Source: CAYPGJ01 sp964638515
Lineage (GTDB): Bacteria; Planctomycetota; Phycisphaerae; Phycisphaerales; UBA1924
DNA: 64,000 bases
Assembly (NCBI GenBank): GCA_964638515.1
Contig: CAZWZL010000006.1
Coordinates: forward strand, 15,906 to 79,905
Direction of reading: 5' to 3'
Within the stretch, counting starts at the first letter, position 1. Every line of letters starts with the position of its first letter. A program made the translations under genes and the position numbers. Below are positions 11,495 to 20,095 of the stretch, in pieces. The notes beneath the pieces were generated by a model. That model did no database searches. It saw nothing but the letters and a program-made list of their open reading frames with translations, and was not told the DNA's origin.

Positions 11495-12004
11495 TCATGC
11501 GGGTTTCGTCCCCCCCTTGTCGGGGCACCGCGTCTCGATCTTGACTCGTGAGCCCGCGGAAGGCAACCGCCGCACCATGGTCAGGCGCATTCCGCCGCCT
11601 TCCCGGGGTTCGTACCTGGATTCGTCCATGAGTTCTCGGATGAGGTGCACCCCCAGCCCGCCGGGTCGCACATCGTCCAGATCCCGCGGCGCGATGCAGG
11701 CCGGATCGACCTGCCTCGCGCGATCTTCGAGTTCGATCCACATGGCGGCGGGCGCCCCGTTCTCCTCGACGGGCCAGATGCTGAGGGAGATCTCACCATC
11801 CTCACGGCCTTGGTACCCGTGACGGATCACGTTGCAGATCGCCTCATCGATCGCCAGGGCGATGTGCCCTGCGGCGGCGCGATCAAAGCCGCAGTTCTGG
11901 GCGAGCGAGTCGATGGCGGTCCGCACCGGCGCGAGGTAGCGCGCTTGACTACGGACGGAGACTCGGACGTGCGCCGCCCCGGCGGGTTTCGCGGTGAGAA
12001 TCAC
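11495..12004 (-). CDS. Anti-sigma-factor type serine kinase (RsbW/SpoIIAB-like)
   Basis: The 169-residue protein has a GHKL ATPase fold: the N-box HIALAIDEAICNVIRHGY and the G-box region DVRPGGLGVHLIRELMDE. This is the layout of HATPase_c_2 anti-sigma kinases, with no histidine-kinase dimerisation domain. It would phosphorylate the STAS protein encoded 45 nt downstream. I chose the GTG at 12004 because it follows the HEAT lipoprotein stop by 29 nt and the domain starts soon after. Frames further upstream run antisense to guaA. Confidence 0.85.
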   Translation of the reverse strand: MILTAKPAGAAHVRVSVRSQARYLAPVRTAIDSLAQNCGFDRAAAGHIALAIDEAICNVIRHGYQGREDGEISLSIWPVEENGAPAAMWIELEDRARQVDPACIAPRDLDDVRPGGLGVHLIRELMDESRYEPREGGGMRLTMVRRLPSAGSRVKIETRCPDKGGTKPA

Positions 12005-12033
12005 GGGGCCTGGAGTGGGCGGGTTTGGGCCGG

Positions 12034-12387
12034 TCAATCGCCGACTCCTCCGTCGGCCACGTCGGACTGCGCTTGCCACCAAGCGACCCACGCGTCCACC
12101 GCGGGGCCTCGCTGGGCCGGGGGAGAGGCGTGGTCGTAGCCGAAGCGTTGGCCCGTCATGCGTTCGAGCCCGTGCTGAGCGAACATGCGGAGGGCCGGGT
12201 CTTCGCTGTCGAGCATGGCGATGAGGTGAGGGATGGCGGCACGATCGTTGTTCGCGATGGCTTCGCGGAGCGCCTGGACCCGCACGGCCGGATCTCGGGA
12301 GTGAAACCCGACTTCCCGCTCGGGAAGCGAGCACGCCGCCAGCATCGCGCACATGACCAGAACGCACACCCTCATTTGTCGGCTCAT
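12034..12387 (-). CDS. Small lipoprotein with HEAT-like repeat
   Basis: The 117-residue protein has a signal peptide with a lipobox (AMLAAC). It is followed by a short helical-repeat segment (DPAVRVQALREAIANNDRAA, then IPHLIAMLDSEDPALRMFAQ), which reads as one to two HEAT repeats. The C-terminus has VDAWVAWWQAQ. The ATG at 12387 is preceded by a near-perfect ribosome-binding site (GGGGAGG, 8 nt spacing), which decides the start. It is the first gene of the operon with the kinase, STAS protein and MlaE. Its start is only 46 bp from the divergent guaA start. The function is unknown. Confidence 0.78.
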   Translation of the reverse strand: MSRQMRVCVLVMCAMLAACSLPEREVGFHSRDPAVRVQALREAIANNDRAAIPHLIAMLDSEDPALRMFAQHGLERMTGQRFGYDHASPPAQRGPAVDAWVAWWQAQSDVADGGVGD

Positions 12388-12433
12388 GGTAGAATCCTCC
12401 CCTTTCCACGCAAACCCCCCCCGTGAGCCCCCT

Positions 12434-14032
12434 ATGCCCGCCGCCGAGAGCGCCCTGCCGCACGACGAGGTCATCCCCATCCTCGATTTCGGCTCGCAGA
12501 CGGCGCAGTTGATCGCGCGGCGCGTGCGCGACGCCGGGGCATATTCGGTGCTGGTGGCGCCTGACATTTCCGCGGCCAAGCTGAGCGGGATGCGACCCAA
12601 GGGGATCATTCTGTCCGGCGGCCCCTCGAGCGTGTACGAGCCGAATGCTCCCCGGTGCGATCCGGCGATTCTCGACCTCGGCGTGCCGGTGCTGGGCATC
12701 TGCTACGGCATGCAACTTGCCTGTCAGATCTTCGGCTCGCGTGTCGAGCGCGGGAGGACGCGGGAGTTCGGGAGGGCTCATCTGTCGATCGCCCAGGGCG
12801 CGGACAAGGGGCTGCTCGAAGCCATCCCCCAGCGAACCACGGTGTGGATGTCCCACGGCGACCAGGTGCTGGACCTCGATCGCGATTTCGAGACGCTGGC
12901 CTCGACGCCCACCTGCCCGCACGCGGCGGTCCGGCATCGGTCCAAGCCGTTTCTGGGCCTGCAGTTTCATCCTGAGGTGACGCACACGCCCCACGGCGTG
13001 GACATCCTGCGCAATTTCGTGTTCGAGGTGTGCAAGTGCCGCAGAACCTGGCGCATGGCCGACTTTGTGGACACGGCCGCGGCGCGCGTGCGCGATCGGG
13101 TGGGCAAGGACCGCGTGCTGTGCGGGCTTTCGGGCGGCGTGGACTCCGCCGTGTGCGCGGCGTTGATTCATCGGGCCGTGGGCGATCAGCTCTCGTGCGT
13201 GTTCGTGGACAACGGTCTTCTGCGCAAGAACGAGCGGGCGCTGGTGGAATCCACGTTTCGAGATCACTTCGACATCGATCTGCACGTGGTGGACGCCGCA
13301 GAGCAGTTCCTTTCCGATCTTGCCGGCGTCTCCGATCCACAGGAGAAGCGCAAGCGCATCGGCAGGCGCTTCATCGACGTGTTTCAGGACGCGGCGAAGA
13401 CGATCCGCCCCCGCGCCTCGGCCGGCTCGCCCGACGCGTTTCGATTCCTGGCGCAGGGGACGCTCTATCCGGACGTGATCGAATCCGGGCACGGTCACGC
13501 GGGGCAATCCGCCAACATCAAGCTGCACCACAACGTCGGCGGGCTGCCCGAGCAGCTCGGGTTCGACCTCGTGGAGCCGCTGCGCGACCTGTTCAAGGAC
13601 GAGGTGCGAAAGCTCGGCGAGGTGCTCGGCTTGCCGGATCAGATGGTCTGGCGCCACCCCTTCCCGGGCCCGGGTCTCTCCGTGCGCGTGCTCGGCGAGG
13701 TCACGCGCGAGCAGCTGGACGTGCTGCGCGACTGCGACGAGATCCTGCTCGAGGAGATCGTCGCCAGCAATCTGTACCGATCCACCAGCCAGGTGTTCGC
13801 GGTGCTCCTGCCCGTGCGGAGCGTGGGCGTGATGGGGGACGGGCGCACCTACGAGAGCGTGGTCGCCATTCGCGCGGTCGAAACGCAGGATTTCATGACC
13901 GCCGACTGGGCGCGGATCCCGTATGCCGTGCTCGCCACGATCTCATCGCGCATCATCAACGAGGTTCGGGGCGTGAACCGGGTGGTGTACGACATCTCCT
14001 CCAAACCTCCGGCCACCATCGAGTGGGAGTGA
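12434..14032 (+). CDS. guaA: GMP synthase (glutamine-hydrolysing)
   Basis: GuaA converts XMP to GMP using glutamine. The 532-residue product has the class I amidotransferase triad: nucleophile Cys90 in GICYGM, and His179 and Glu181 in FHPEV. The ATP pyrophosphatase P-loop is SGGVDS (233-238). It ends with the highly conserved SSKPPATIEWE. The start at 12434 gives the usual family N-terminus (IPILDFGSQTAQLIARRVR). aroB follows after 13 bp and is probably co-transcribed. Confidence 0.97.
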   Translation: MPAAESALPHDEVIPILDFGSQTAQLIARRVRDAGAYSVLVAPDISAAKLSGMRPKGIILSGGPSSVYEPNAPRCDPAILDLGVPVLGICYGMQLACQIFGSRVERGRTREFGRAHLSIAQGADKGLLEAIPQRTTVWMSHGDQVLDLDRDFETLASTPTCPHAAVRHRSKPFLGLQFHPEVTHTPHGVDILRNFVFEVCKCRRTWRMADFVDTAAARVRDRVGKDRVLCGLSGGVDSAVCAALIHRAVGDQLSCVFVDNGLLRKNERALVESTFRDHFDIDLHVVDAAEQFLSDLAGVSDPQEKRKRIGRRFIDVFQDAAKTIRPRASAGSPDAFRFLAQGTLYPDVIESGHGHAGQSANIKLHHNVGGLPEQLGFDLVEPLRDLFKDEVRKLGEVLGLPDQMVWRHPFPGPGLSVRVLGEVTREQLDVLRDCDEILLEEIVASNLYRSTSQVFAVLLPVRSVGVMGDGRTYESVVAIRAVETQDFMTADWARIPYAVLATISSRIINEVRGVNRVVYDISSKPPATIEWE

Positions 14033-14045
14033 CCGCCCGGGCGCC

Positions 14046-15206
14046 ATGAAGAACTCCAGCACGCGAACGGTTGTGGTGCACGCCGCCAGCCGCGACTACG
14101 AGGTGGTCGTCGGGGAGGGACTGCTCGACTCGATCGGCGAACGCCTCGCGCCGCGTTTCGGCCCGGGCCGGCGCGCGTTCCTCGTGTATGACGCCGGGCT
14201 TCCCGACGAAGCCGTCATCGGCGTATCGCGCTCGCTCGCGCATCGCGGGTTCCACGTCTCGGCCGCCTCGGTGCACGCCGAGGAGACTCGCAAGACGCTC
14301 GGCACGCTGGCCAACCTGCTCGTCGATCTGGCCGAGTCGCGCCAGGAGCGCGGGGAGCCGGTGATCGCGCTGGGCGGGGGCGTCGTCGGCGACGTGGGTG
14401 GTTTCCTCGCGGCGACGTACCGCCGGGGCATCCCTGTGATTCAGTGCCCGACCACGCTCCTCGCCATGGTGGACGCCTCCGTGGGCGGCAAGACGGGCGT
14501 CAATCTCCTCACCGACGCGGGCCTGCTCAAGAACATGGTCGGCGCCTTTCATCAGCCCGATGTGGTGCTGGCCGACGTCGGCGTGCTGCGTTCACTGCCG
14601 GATCGCCAGTTTCGCGCCGGGCTCGCGGAGTGTGTCAAGCACGCTCTGCTGTCGGCCGACGCCGGCGACCCCGATCTGCTCGCGTGGACGCTCGCCAACG
14701 CGCCCCGCATCGTGCAACGCGATACGGGCGTGCTCATCGAGCTCATTGCGCGCAACGTCGCGATCAAGGCCGCGATCGTCGCGGGAGACGAGCGCGAAGA
14801 GTCCACGGGCGATGGGGGTCGGGCGCTGCTCAATCTCGGACACACCTTCGCCCATGCCATCGAGCCGCTCCCGGATCTTGCCCTCGGCCAGTCGCACATC
14901 ACACTGCTTCACGGCGAGGCGGTGGCGCTGGGGCTTCGCGCTGCCGCGGCGTGCGCGCGTCGCGCAGGGCTCTGCCCGGCTGGACTTCCCGCGGCGCTCG
15001 ACGAGGCCCTGGCCGCGTGCGGGCTGCCTCACGAGGTGTCCGGGTTGCCCCCGAGCGCCGCGCTGCTCCAACGGATGAGCCACGACAAAAAGGTCTTGAA
15101 AGGGCGCACGCGTCTGGTGCTGCCGCTGGGCGAGGGCCGCGCCCGGGTCGTGGAAAATCCCCCCGTTGAAGCGGTGCGGGCGGGGCTCGACGCGATCCGC
15201 GCGTGA
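14046..15206 (+). CDS. aroB: 3-dehydroquinate synthase
   Basis: AroB forms 3-dehydroquinate from DAHP in the shikimate pathway, using NAD and a divalent metal. The 386-residue protein has the NAD-binding GGGVVGDVGG (110-119), then PTTLLAMVDASVGGKTGVN and the metal-ligand region LLNLGHTFAHAIE. Length and order match the family. No other aromatic-pathway gene is in the window, so the link with guaA appears to be only transcriptional. Confidence 0.96.
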   Translation: MKNSSTRTVVVHAASRDYEVVVGEGLLDSIGERLAPRFGPGRRAFLVYDAGLPDEAVIGVSRSLAHRGFHVSAASVHAEETRKTLGTLANLLVDLAESRQERGEPVIALGGGVVGDVGGFLAATYRRGIPVIQCPTTLLAMVDASVGGKTGVNLLTDAGLLKNMVGAFHQPDVVLADVGVLRSLPDRQFRAGLAECVKHALLSADAGDPDLLAWTLANAPRIVQRDTGVLIELIARNVAIKAAIVAGDEREESTGDGGRALLNLGHTFAHAIEPLPDLALGQSHITLLHGEAVALGLRAAAACARRAGLCPAGLPAALDEALAACGLPHEVSGLPPSAALLQRMSHDKKVLKGRTRLVLPLGEGRARVVENPPVEAVRAGLDAIRA

Positions 15207-15312
15207 TCGCGCACCATCGCTTTCAAAGCCGCAAAGCCCCGCGGCCCGATAACCAACCGATGGGCGATGGTCCTCCCAGGACGGAGGCGGTCTGCCCACA
15301 CAGGGCCCCGGC

Positions 15313-16632
15313 GTGCGAACCATCGCCATCGTCAACCAGAAGGGCGGCTGTGGAAAAACCACCACGGCCATCAACCTCGCCGGCGCGCTCGCTCGGCGCG
15401 GTCATCACACGCTGCTCATCGACCTCGACCCGCAGTCACACTGCGCCGCCGGGCTGGGCGTCCCCGAGCACCGTATCGAACGTCACATCGGCGACGCGCT
15501 CCTCACGCCGGCCCGAGAGACGATCGCGCGCGAGGGACTGCTCTGGCCGGTCAGCCGCAACCTCGATCTCGTTCCCAGCACGGTCCGCCTGGCCGGGCTG
15601 GAAGCGTCTCGCGGCGGGCTGGCCTCGCTCGATGATCGCGACACACGCCTGCTCCGCGTCATCCGCGCGCTGGGCTCGGGCGACAACGCTCCGCCCTACG
15701 CGTTCTGCATCGTCGACTGCCCCCCCACCATCGGCCTGCTGACCTACAACGCCCTGCGCGCCGCGGATGAGATCATCATCCCCGTCGAGACGTCGTTCTT
15801 CGCCATCCGTGGCGCCGCGAGACAGGTGCAGACGGTGCAGGCGCTCACGCGGCGGCTCGGAAAGGACCTGCGGTACCACGTGTTGCCCACGATGCACGAC
15901 GAACGCAGTTCGCTCGCACGTCGTCTGCTTGACGAGGTTCAGCAGGCGTTTGCCGACCAGCTGCTGCCCAACGTGATTCGTCTGGACACACGCCTGCGTG
16001 AAGCAGCCGCCGCGGGACGCCCCATCGTGGAGGTCGCGCCGGAGGCGATGGGCAGCGAGGATTACGCGAGATTGGCGCAGTGGGCTCTCGGCGAGCCCCT
16101 CACTCCCCTCGCGCCGCGCGCGGAGCGCTCGGGCGCCGTCGCAGAATCGTCAACGATCACGGACGACACCCCGGATGCGCTGCGCTCTCGTGCCGCCGAG
16201 ATGGCCGCGCGCATCCGATCGCTGTCGGCCCGGAGCGACGCGTACCAGGCCCGTCTGGCTCGGGACATTGCTCCTCAATCCGCGAGCGTGCTGGAAGACC
16301 GGCTCTTTCGGGTGAAGACCTCGGCGCTCGCCCGCGTATTCATCGCGGGTGATTTCAACGGCTGGTCTCCCGCCACCACACCCCTTCGTTACAACGCAAC
16401 CACCGGCTGGCATGAAGCGCACGTCTCGCTCCCGGCCGGGCGAATGCGATATCGGTTCATCATCGACGGACGGTGGACGCCCGATCCGAACGCCGAGGAG
16501 CAGGCGCCGTCGGACGATGGAACCCCGGCGAGCGTCATCGTGGTGCGCCCGCGCGCCCCCTCGGCGCTGATGCCTCAACCCATTTTCGAATCCCCAGGAG
16601 CCGGCGATGCCTCATCAGCCCAACACCGCTGA
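15313..16632 (+). CDS. ParA-family ATPase fused to a C-terminal CBM48-like glycogen-binding domain
   Basis: Residues 1-260 are a ParA/Soj-type ATPase. They have the deviant Walker A KGGCGKTT (10-17), LLIDLDPQ, VDCPPTIGLLTYNALRAADE, and VETSFFAIRGAARQ. Such ATPases bind DNA as ATP dimers and move cargo over the nucleoid. After a linker, residues 338-411 form an AMPK-beta/CBM48-like domain (VFIAGDFNGWSP, then LPAGRMRYRFIIDGRW, DP and VIVV), the fold that binds glycogen or starch. The start is GTG at 15313. The next gene overlaps its 3' end by 26 nt and has its own AGGAG. A dedicated plasmid- or chromosome-segregation role seems less likely, because there is no parB or parS nearby. Confidence 0.88.
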   Translation: MRTIAIVNQKGGCGKTTTAINLAGALARRGHHTLLIDLDPQSHCAAGLGVPEHRIERHIGDALLTPARETIAREGLLWPVSRNLDLVPSTVRLAGLEASRGGLASLDDRDTRLLRVIRALGSGDNAPPYAFCIVDCPPTIGLLTYNALRAADEIIIPVETSFFAIRGAARQVQTVQALTRRLGKDLRYHVLPTMHDERSSLARRLLDEVQQAFADQLLPNVIRLDTRLREAAAAGRPIVEVAPEAMGSEDYARLAQWALGEPLTPLAPRAERSGAVAESSTITDDTPDALRSRAAEMAARIRSLSARSDAYQARLARDIAPQSASVLEDRLFRVKTSALARVFIAGDFNGWSPATTPLRYNATTGWHEAHVSLPAGRMRYRFIIDGRWTPDPNAEEQAPSDDGTPASVIVVRPRAPSALMPQPIFESPGAGDASSAQHR

Positions 16633-17878
16633 GCCGACCGCCGATCACCTGCGCCTCATCGTGGACACCGATCTGCCGTGCATGCACAGCACGGCCCTCA
16701 CGCCGGGCGAATTCGATGCGCTCGCGGACCTGTTCCTCGACCGCGAGCCGCTCTCTGAGCCCGGCGAATCGTCCATCGACCCACGAGTCGCGCCCCAAAG
16801 GGCTCGCCCCAGACCGCCTCTCGAAATCATCGTCCCGGCCAATCTCCCCCGGCCTCCGGGGGGCTGGCTCATCGCGTACGCCCGCTCGCGGGCTCTCACG
16901 CTCGGCTTCCCGGCCCTTCTCGCGCGAGCCGATGACGGGCTGGCCACCATTCAACGGATCGATCCTGAGCCGCTGCCTCCGGGATCAGCGGCATCGGAAC
17001 ACTCCCCCGCCCACAGTCAAGGCTGTCCGCTCGCATTACTCGCGGTCCAAGACATGCCCGGAATCCCGATCGATCGGCGGATCAGCCGCATCACCGTGCT
17101 CTCGGGCGCGGGGGAGACGGGCGCCGTGGCGGCGTACGCAGCGATGAAGCGACTCGCTCCCCTGCTGCTGGCCGAATCGTCGCCTCGGCCTCATCTTGGA
17201 CTCTGCGTCGTCGGGGCCTCGCGAGAACGAGCGTTGGACGCCCATCGCGCGCTCCGGCGCGCATCGGATTCGTTCCTGTCGCTGCGCGTCGAGTTCGCGG
17301 GCGCCATCACCCATCCGGATCACGCCCCGTGCGAGACGATCTGGCGTCGCGACGGCGCGATCGTCGATGACGTGCTCGAAGCCATCGAACTCCACGCATC
17401 GAGCGCGGGAGGCTCGTGCGCGCAGCCCTCGACGCCCGCGTCGGAGCGTCAGCCATTACTGACGCCGCGGAAGGCGCCCGCCACTGAATCAAGCCCCCCG
17501 CTTCCCTCGCGCATGAATCGTTCGACGGAGCCGCGGGAACTGGTCCTCGAGGCCCGCTGTCCCGAGGCGCCGGACGTTCGATTCCGAGTGGACCTCGACG
17601 GCGCATTGCACCTGCACATGGATGACCACAGCGAGACGACCGCCTCGGCCGCAGCCGCGCTCCTGGCGGCCAGCGCGTGGGCGGAGCGGAACCGTGCGAC
17701 GCTGCACGCACTCGCGATCGCTTCGGGCGGCTCGCCGCTCACGACGGCCGCGCCGATCTGCCACCTGACGACGCGTGATGCGCGCCGCGCCAGACCGTAC
17801 CTCGACACTTCGATCCGGCTCGACGTGGTTGCGCAGCCGACGGCTCCGGGCGAGCCGGTGCGCGTTGCGCTCAACTGA
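16607..17878 (+). CDS. Unrecognised protein with a P-loop-less FlhG/MinD-like segment
   Basis: The 423-residue protein is translated from an ATG inside the end of the ParA-like gene, with AGGAG 6 nt upstream. I do not recognise a named family. Residues about 160-250 follow the order of the back half of FlhG/MinD ATPases. That segment has a strand, then GAVAAYAAMKRLAPLLL, LGLCVVGASRERALDAHRAL, and SFLSLRVEFAGAITHPD. No Walker A or Walker B is present. The C-terminal 120 residues form a separate, alanine-rich domain after a disordered linker. It is probably a non-hydrolysing partner or adaptor of the ParA-like protein; this is inference from overlap and resemblance. Confidence 0.75.
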   Translation: MPHQPNTAEPTADHLRLIVDTDLPCMHSTALTPGEFDALADLFLDREPLSEPGESSIDPRVAPQRARPRPPLEIIVPANLPRPPGGWLIAYARSRALTLGFPALLARADDGLATIQRIDPEPLPPGSAASEHSPAHSQGCPLALLAVQDMPGIPIDRRISRITVLSGAGETGAVAAYAAMKRLAPLLLAESSPRPHLGLCVVGASRERALDAHRALRRASDSFLSLRVEFAGAITHPDHAPCETIWRRDGAIVDDVLEAIELHASSAGGSCAQPSTPASERQPLLTPRKAPATESSPPLPSRMNRSTEPRELVLEARCPEAPDVRFRVDLDGALHLHMDDHSETTASAAAALLAASAWAERNRATLHALAIASGGSPLTTAAPICHLTTRDARRARPYLDTSIRLDVVAQPTAPGEPVRVALN

Positions 17879-17898
17879 ATCGCCTGCGGCGAGTGCGG

Positions 17899-19431
17899 TC
17901 ACACGCCGACCATCTCGCCGATGGATTCGCCGTAGACTCGCACGCACTTTTCCGCGGCGCCGTCCCACGTCAGCCGGCGGACCTCCATCGCGCCGTGCTC
18001 CTGGAGCGTGCTCGAGAGCGGCGGGTGGCGGAGCACCGCGACGATCTTGTTGGCCATGTCGTCCACGTCCCAGAAATCCACCTTGAGCGCGTGCGTCAGC
18101 ACCTCGGACACCCCGCTCTGCTTGGAAATGATCACCGGCGTGCCATGACTCATCGCTTCCAGCGGCGCGATGCCGAACGGCTCGCTCACGCTCGGCATCA
18201 CGTACAGGTCCGCCATCTCGAACACGCGCTTCACGTCGCGCCCGCGCAGGAATCCCGTGAACAACACCTTGTGCCCGATGCCGTACGCCGCGGCCTGCTC
18301 GATCATCCGCGCGGCCATGTCTCCGGCGCCGGCCACGATGAACTTCACGTTGTCCATTTTCTCCAGCACGCGTTTCGCGGCTGCGACAAAGTACTCCGGG
18401 CCCTTCTGCATCGTGATGCGCCCGAGGAACAGGACGATCTTGTCGCCGGCCTCGATGCGCAGGTCCGGCATCGGCTGCTCCCCTTCGAGATCGACGCCGT
18501 TGTAGACCACGCGCGACTTGGCCCGGCTCAGGCCGTACCGCGCCTCGCAGATCCTCCGGGTGTACTCGCTGACGCAGATCACCCGAGTCGCCGCGTGCAT
18601 GCCCCGACGCTCAATGTCGTAGACACGCTGGTTGACATGCTCGCCGGATCGATCGAACTCCGTGGCATGAACGTGGATGACGAGGGGCTTTCCCGTGGCG
18701 CGAGCCACGGCCATGCCGGCCGGGTACGTCAGCCAGTCGTGCGCGTGCACCACGTCGAATCGCTCCCGACGCGCCAGACGCACGACCATCGCGGCGTAGC
18801 GGCCGGCCTCGCCGATGAGATCGCCGCAGTATTCCCCGGCCCGTCCGGAGAGAGCCGCAGGCGTCATCGGGGAATCGATGAACTCCTCGATGGCGTCGAT
18901 GTGGACCCCGGCCGCGCGCAGGGCTTCGACCTCGATCCGGATCGCGCGAATCAGCTCGGGCGTCGCTCCGGCGGGAATCGCGATACGCACCCCGCTCGTG
19001 CTCGATCCCCCACCCCCGACGGGCCCCCCGCTGCCGTACGGGCTCGCAAAGCCGCCCGGCAGCCCCACGAGCACCGCGTGGCGGAAGGCCTCGATCTGAT
19101 CACCCAGCGCCCCCGGCTTGGACTGCGGGGCCGACATGGACTCCGACATCACCATGGTCGTCTCGCGATGGGACGGCTCCCCCGCCGGCGTGTTGCCGGC
19201 CGGTCGATGCTGGGGAGGCGCCATCGGCCGTGGCGCTTCGGGCGCCGCCGCGAGCGCATCAGGACCGAAGAGCTTGACGTGCGACTTGACGTCCTTGCCG
19301 ATCGGACGAGGCAGAACGAACAACACCTCGTGCCCCTGCCGGTCGAGCGCGCGCGTCAGCCCGAAGCACGCCGTGCCCAGACCGCCGCTGATAAACGGCG
19401 GAAACTCCCAACCGAGCATGAGGATCCGCAT
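17899..19431 (-). CDS. GT4 glycosyltransferase, glycogen/starch-synthase-like
   Basis: The 510-residue protein opens with MRILMLGWEFPPFISGGLG, the ADP/UDP-sugar binding loop of glycogen-synthase-like enzymes. It has VHAHDWLTYPAGMAVA in the N-lobe, and the retaining GT4 E-x7-E motif in SEPFGIAPLEAMSHGTPVI. About 90 residues, from roughly 70 to 160, form a low-complexity, glycine/proline-rich insertion between the strands of the N-lobe. It probably builds an alpha-glucan, but a sucrose- or other sugar-transfer role is not excluded. The ATG at 19431 is preferred over a GTG 9 nt upstream because the upstream AGGAG is spaced for it. It converges on the ParA-CBM gene pair with a 20-bp gap. Confidence 0.85.
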   Translation of the reverse strand: MRILMLGWEFPPFISGGLGTACFGLTRALDRQGHEVLFVLPRPIGKDVKSHVKLFGPDALAAAPEAPRPMAPPQHRPAGNTPAGEPSHRETTMVMSESMSAPQSKPGALGDQIEAFRHAVLVGLPGGFASPYGSGGPVGGGGSSTSGVRIAIPAGATPELIRAIRIEVEALRAAGVHIDAIEEFIDSPMTPAALSGRAGEYCGDLIGEAGRYAAMVVRLARRERFDVVHAHDWLTYPAGMAVARATGKPLVIHVHATEFDRSGEHVNQRVYDIERRGMHAATRVICVSEYTRRICEARYGLSRAKSRVVYNGVDLEGEQPMPDLRIEAGDKIVLFLGRITMQKGPEYFVAAAKRVLEKMDNVKFIVAGAGDMAARMIEQAAAYGIGHKVLFTGFLRGRDVKRVFEMADLYVMPSVSEPFGIAPLEAMSHGTPVIISKQSGVSEVLTHALKVDFWDVDDMANKIVAVLRHPPLSSTLQEHGAMEVRRLTWDGAAEKCVRVYGESIGEMVGV

Positions 19432-19488
19432 TCCCGTCACCGCTCCTGCCCGAACACCGCGCCGGATTCGGCGGCGCCTCGCGGGCTG

Positions 19489-19971
19489 TCACTCGTTCTC
19501 GTCACCCGCCTCCATGTCGCCCAGCGGACGAAACGCTGCTTCGAGGGCGAGCAGAAACACCGCCGCAACCGCCCCGACCTCCCGGGCGGTGGCGTGATCA
19601 CGCACCGGAGCCGCGGTGCGAAACACAAACCGCTTCTCGTCGTCCCGGAAGTGCTCAACCTTGCCGCACACTCCCTCATACCCAAGATCGGCCAGCTCCT
19701 CCTCGATCAGCTCCTCGAGCTTGTCCCCGGTGTGCATGAGGTCCTGCTCGATCGACTGGCTCAGCCACCGATCGGCCGTCCGCAGCATCACCCACACGCG
19801 CCCTTCGGACTCCGTCACGACGTACTCGGCCGGGGCGCCGGAGCCGGACGCCTCGCCAACCACGTCGCTGTTGCGGATGGACACCCCGCCAAACACGCCT
19901 GCCGACTCAGCGCGCTGGCGCACCACTTCCATCGCTTCCGCCGACAACCATAGCGTTCGATGTTCGGGCAT
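19489..19971 (-). CDS. Conserved-looking hypothetical protein
   Basis: The 160-residue acidic protein is not recognised. The N-terminal part is mixed alpha/beta (EHRTLWLSAEAMEVVRQRAE). The middle is acidic and helical (IEQDLMHTGDKLEELIEEEL), and one hydrophobic helix lies near the C-terminus (VGAVAAVFLLALEAAF). The chosen ATG at 19971 follows a GGAG at about 10 nt; the open frame continues 22 codons further with an arginine-rich start. It lies 57 bp upstream of the GT4 gene on the same strand and could share its transcript. No function is assigned. Confidence 0.6.
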   Translation of the reverse strand: MPEHRTLWLSAEAMEVVRQRAESAGVFGGVSIRNSDVVGEASGSGAPAEYVVTESEGRVWVMLRTADRWLSQSIEQDLMHTGDKLEELIEEELADLGYEGVCGKVEHFRDDEKRFVFRTAAPVRDHATAREVGAVAAVFLLALEAAFRPLGDMEAGDENE

Positions 19972-20095
19972 CGCCCGGCGTCTCCATAAAGCGGCCAACA
20001 ATCCTCGCCCCCGTACCTTGTGAGCGGAGAGCCGCATCGTAGCCGATCCGCCACGAAGCCGACGGCGAGGATCGTCCGCGCACTACACTCGCCGC

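Noticed and set aside
12005..13657. Long upstream extension of the RsbW-like frame
   Set aside because: It runs antisense to guaA and lacks domain content; the protein is complete from the GTG at 12004.
17893..19953. Long plus-strand open frame opposite the GT4 gene
   Set aside because: It is arginine- and histidine-rich low-complexity sequence, and the GT4 enzyme on the other strand is clear.
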